Shown here one piece after another: positions 32,585 to 33,786 of a stretch of DNA of 33,786 bases (the first letter of the stretch is position 1; the number at the start of each line of letters is the position of its first letter). The translations under genes were made by a program, and so were the position numbers. The stretch lies in the NCBI GenBank assembly GCA_007122315.1, contig SKUB01000329.1, positions 1-33,786 on the forward strand. Reading direction: 5' to 3'. This DNA is from Pseudomonadales bacterium (GTDB lineage Bacteria; Pseudomonadota; Gammaproteobacteria; Pseudomonadales; Azotimanducaceae). A model generated the notes under the pieces. The model did not search any database, had not been told where the DNA came from, and saw only the letters and a program-made list of their open reading frames with translations.

Positions 32585-33745
32585 TCAGCCGGCCTGCATC
32601 CGCATCAGGGATGCAAAGTTGCCGTGGTAGAAGCGGTCGCGATCCGCGGACCCGATCTGCCATTGCTCCAGCGCCGCATCGAACTTGCCGATGGGATCAC
32701 GCCCGCCCTCGGGATGCGGGTAGTCCGAGGCGAACATGAACACCTCGGGACCCACATCCTGGATCAGCCAGCCCGCGTCCTCGTAGGGGAACAGGCTCAC
32801 CCGGACCTGCCGCCGGAAGAACTCGCTGGGCTTCATCTCCAGGCCCTGCAGCAGGGGTTCCATCTTGCGGAAGGCGTGATGCCCCTGATCCAGAATGCGC
32901 ACGAAGCCCGGCACCCAGGTGGCACCCAGCTCGATGACACCGCACATGAGCTTCGGGAAGCGCTGGAACACCTGATCATAGATCAGAGCAGTGAGGAAGT
33001 TCTGCGGCGAGTGGCTGATGGAATGATAGTCCTTGCCGCGCAGATTCTCGCCACCCCCCAGGAAATCCGTTGGCTTCGGCTGGCCGTTCTCGTGATAGCG
33101 CGGATCCATCATGCGGCCGCCACCGATATGCAGCACCAGCGGCACCCCGTGCTGCTCGAGTGCAGCCCAGATGGGATCGAAGTCGACATGGGAGGGGGAG
33201 CGTTCGCCGGCAGGATCGGAGCTGACCCAGAACGCGGCGACGCCGTCTCTCACACCCGCCTCCACGGCTTCCAAAGCGAGGGCCGGATCCTTGAGCGGAA
33301 CGTAACCGACGGCATCGAGGCGTGGATCGTCGCGGCAGAAGTCCGCCATGTGGCGATTGAGCATATCGGCGCCGCCGTAGAGGACGTCGAGTTCCTTCGA
33401 CCGGGCGAACTGACCAAGGGAGAACGTGGGGAACACGAGCTGACGCTCGAAGCCGAGCAGGTCCAACGCATGGCGCCGTTCCTCCGGCGTGGTCGCACCA
33501 TAGGCCGCCCAGCCCTTGGGACCGGAGATCAGCGGCGTCTCGAGCAATCGGCTCGTGGCTTCGGGGTCCGCGCGACGGGCCTTGGCCTTGTCGATGGCCT
33601 TCGTCACACCCACCCCGCCGGCACGGGTCGCCGCCTCCTTGATCAGCCCCTGCTGTTCCGGCCGGGCGTAGGCGGTCAGCCAGTCCAGCGTCTCCATGAC
33701 ATGACTGTCGGAATCGTAGATCTTGCGGCCTGCCGCGTAGGTCAT
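32585..33745 (-). CDS. Amidohydrolase 2-family (ACMSD-like) metal-dependent hydrolase
   Basis: A 386-residue TIM-barrel protein of the amidohydrolase-2 family. The metal-site residues are visible: D13-S-H15 in YDSDSH, LHIGGG in the middle, and the Asp of FASDYPHPEGG near residue 340. Relatives decarboxylate or hydrolyse aromatic or unsaturated acids. The substrate is unknown. The ATG at 33745 has a strong GGAGGG upstream. With the SDR behind it, this looks like a catabolic pair rather than part of the sphingolipid pathway. Confidence 0.88.
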   Translation of the reverse strand: MTYAAGRKIYDSDSHVMETLDWLTAYARPEQQGLIKEAATRAGGVGVTKAIDKAKARRADPEATSRLLETPLISGPKGWAAYGATTPEERRHALDLLGFERQLVFPTFSLGQFARSKELDVLYGGADMLNRHMADFCRDDPRLDAVGYVPLKDPALALEAVEAGVRDGVAAFWVSSDPAGERSPSHVDFDPIWAALEQHGVPLVLHIGGGRMMDPRYHENGQPKPTDFLGGGENLRGKDYHSISHSPQNFLTALIYDQVFQRFPKLMCGVIELGATWVPGFVRILDQGHHAFRKMEPLLQGLEMKPSEFFRRQVRVSLFPYEDAGWLIQDVGPEVFMFASDYPHPEGGRDPIGKFDAALEQWQIGSADRDRFYHGNFASLMRMQAG

Positions 33746-33786
33746 GATGCATTCCCTCCCCGTCGTGCATCGGTTTTCATCATCGC

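Noticed and set aside
1-33786. CRISPR array, insertion sequence or prophage
   Set aside because: No spaced direct repeats, transposase, integrase or phage structural gene is seen on either strand.

Overview
The window is high-GC DNA with dense gene packing and many 4-bp start/stop overlaps. The gene families (LptF/LptG-like permeases, OpgG/OpgH, an LpxL-like acyltransferase, YhhQ, NtrC-type regulation) point to a Gram-negative proteobacterium, most likely a gammaproteobacterium. That placement is an inference from gene content only. I see no insertion sequence, integrase, phage gene or CRISPR array.

Layout. (1) 1-4381: the end of an unknown + strand gene, then a minus-strand operon of two DUF2064/GT2 genes (the 'arsenosugar' TIGR04282/TIGR04283 pair), a gamma-glutamylcyclotransferase-like gene, a rhomboid protease and a GH13 alpha-glucosidase. 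(2) 4456-9167: tRNA-Arg(CCT), a Crp/Fnr regulator, and an envelope or glycolipid-looking set: LpxL-like acyltransferase, kinase-fold protein, GT2 and methyltransferase. (3) 9355-13494: a small secreted protein, an NtrC-type two-component system and an alpha/beta-hydrolase. (4) 13621-15681: a pterin synthase-like gene, an SDR and a YhhQ-type transporter, forming a putative pterin/7-deazapurine operon. (5) 16028-30844: a bacterial sphingolipid locus with opgGH embedded in it. (6) 30822-33745: an exported metallo-beta-lactamase-fold hydrolase, an SDR and an amidohydrolase.

The sphingolipid locus is the main finding. ACP and serine palmitoyltransferase (16028-17494) form the long-chain base. A fatty acyl-AMP ligase, a CerR-like reductase and a phosphopantetheinyl transferase (27445-30844, + strand) load acyl chains, reduce the keto base and activate the ACP. 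Divergent from these, six genes (27197 down to 21614, minus strand) are chained by five consecutive 4-bp start/stop overlaps. They encode a MobA-like nucleotidyltransferase, a DAGK/ceramide-kinase-like lipid kinase, a Tam41-like cytidylyltransferase, an LpxO/AspH-type hydroxylase, and an LptF plus LptG permease pair. This resembles the anionic-sphingolipid (ceramide phosphoglycerate) genes of Caulobacter. Here they are fused in one operon with a candidate lipid hydroxylase and a candidate dedicated exporter. No ceramide synthase is recognisable in the window.

Two related 29-bp palindromes flank opgGH, which suggests that this pair is a separately terminated unit inside the sphingolipid locus.
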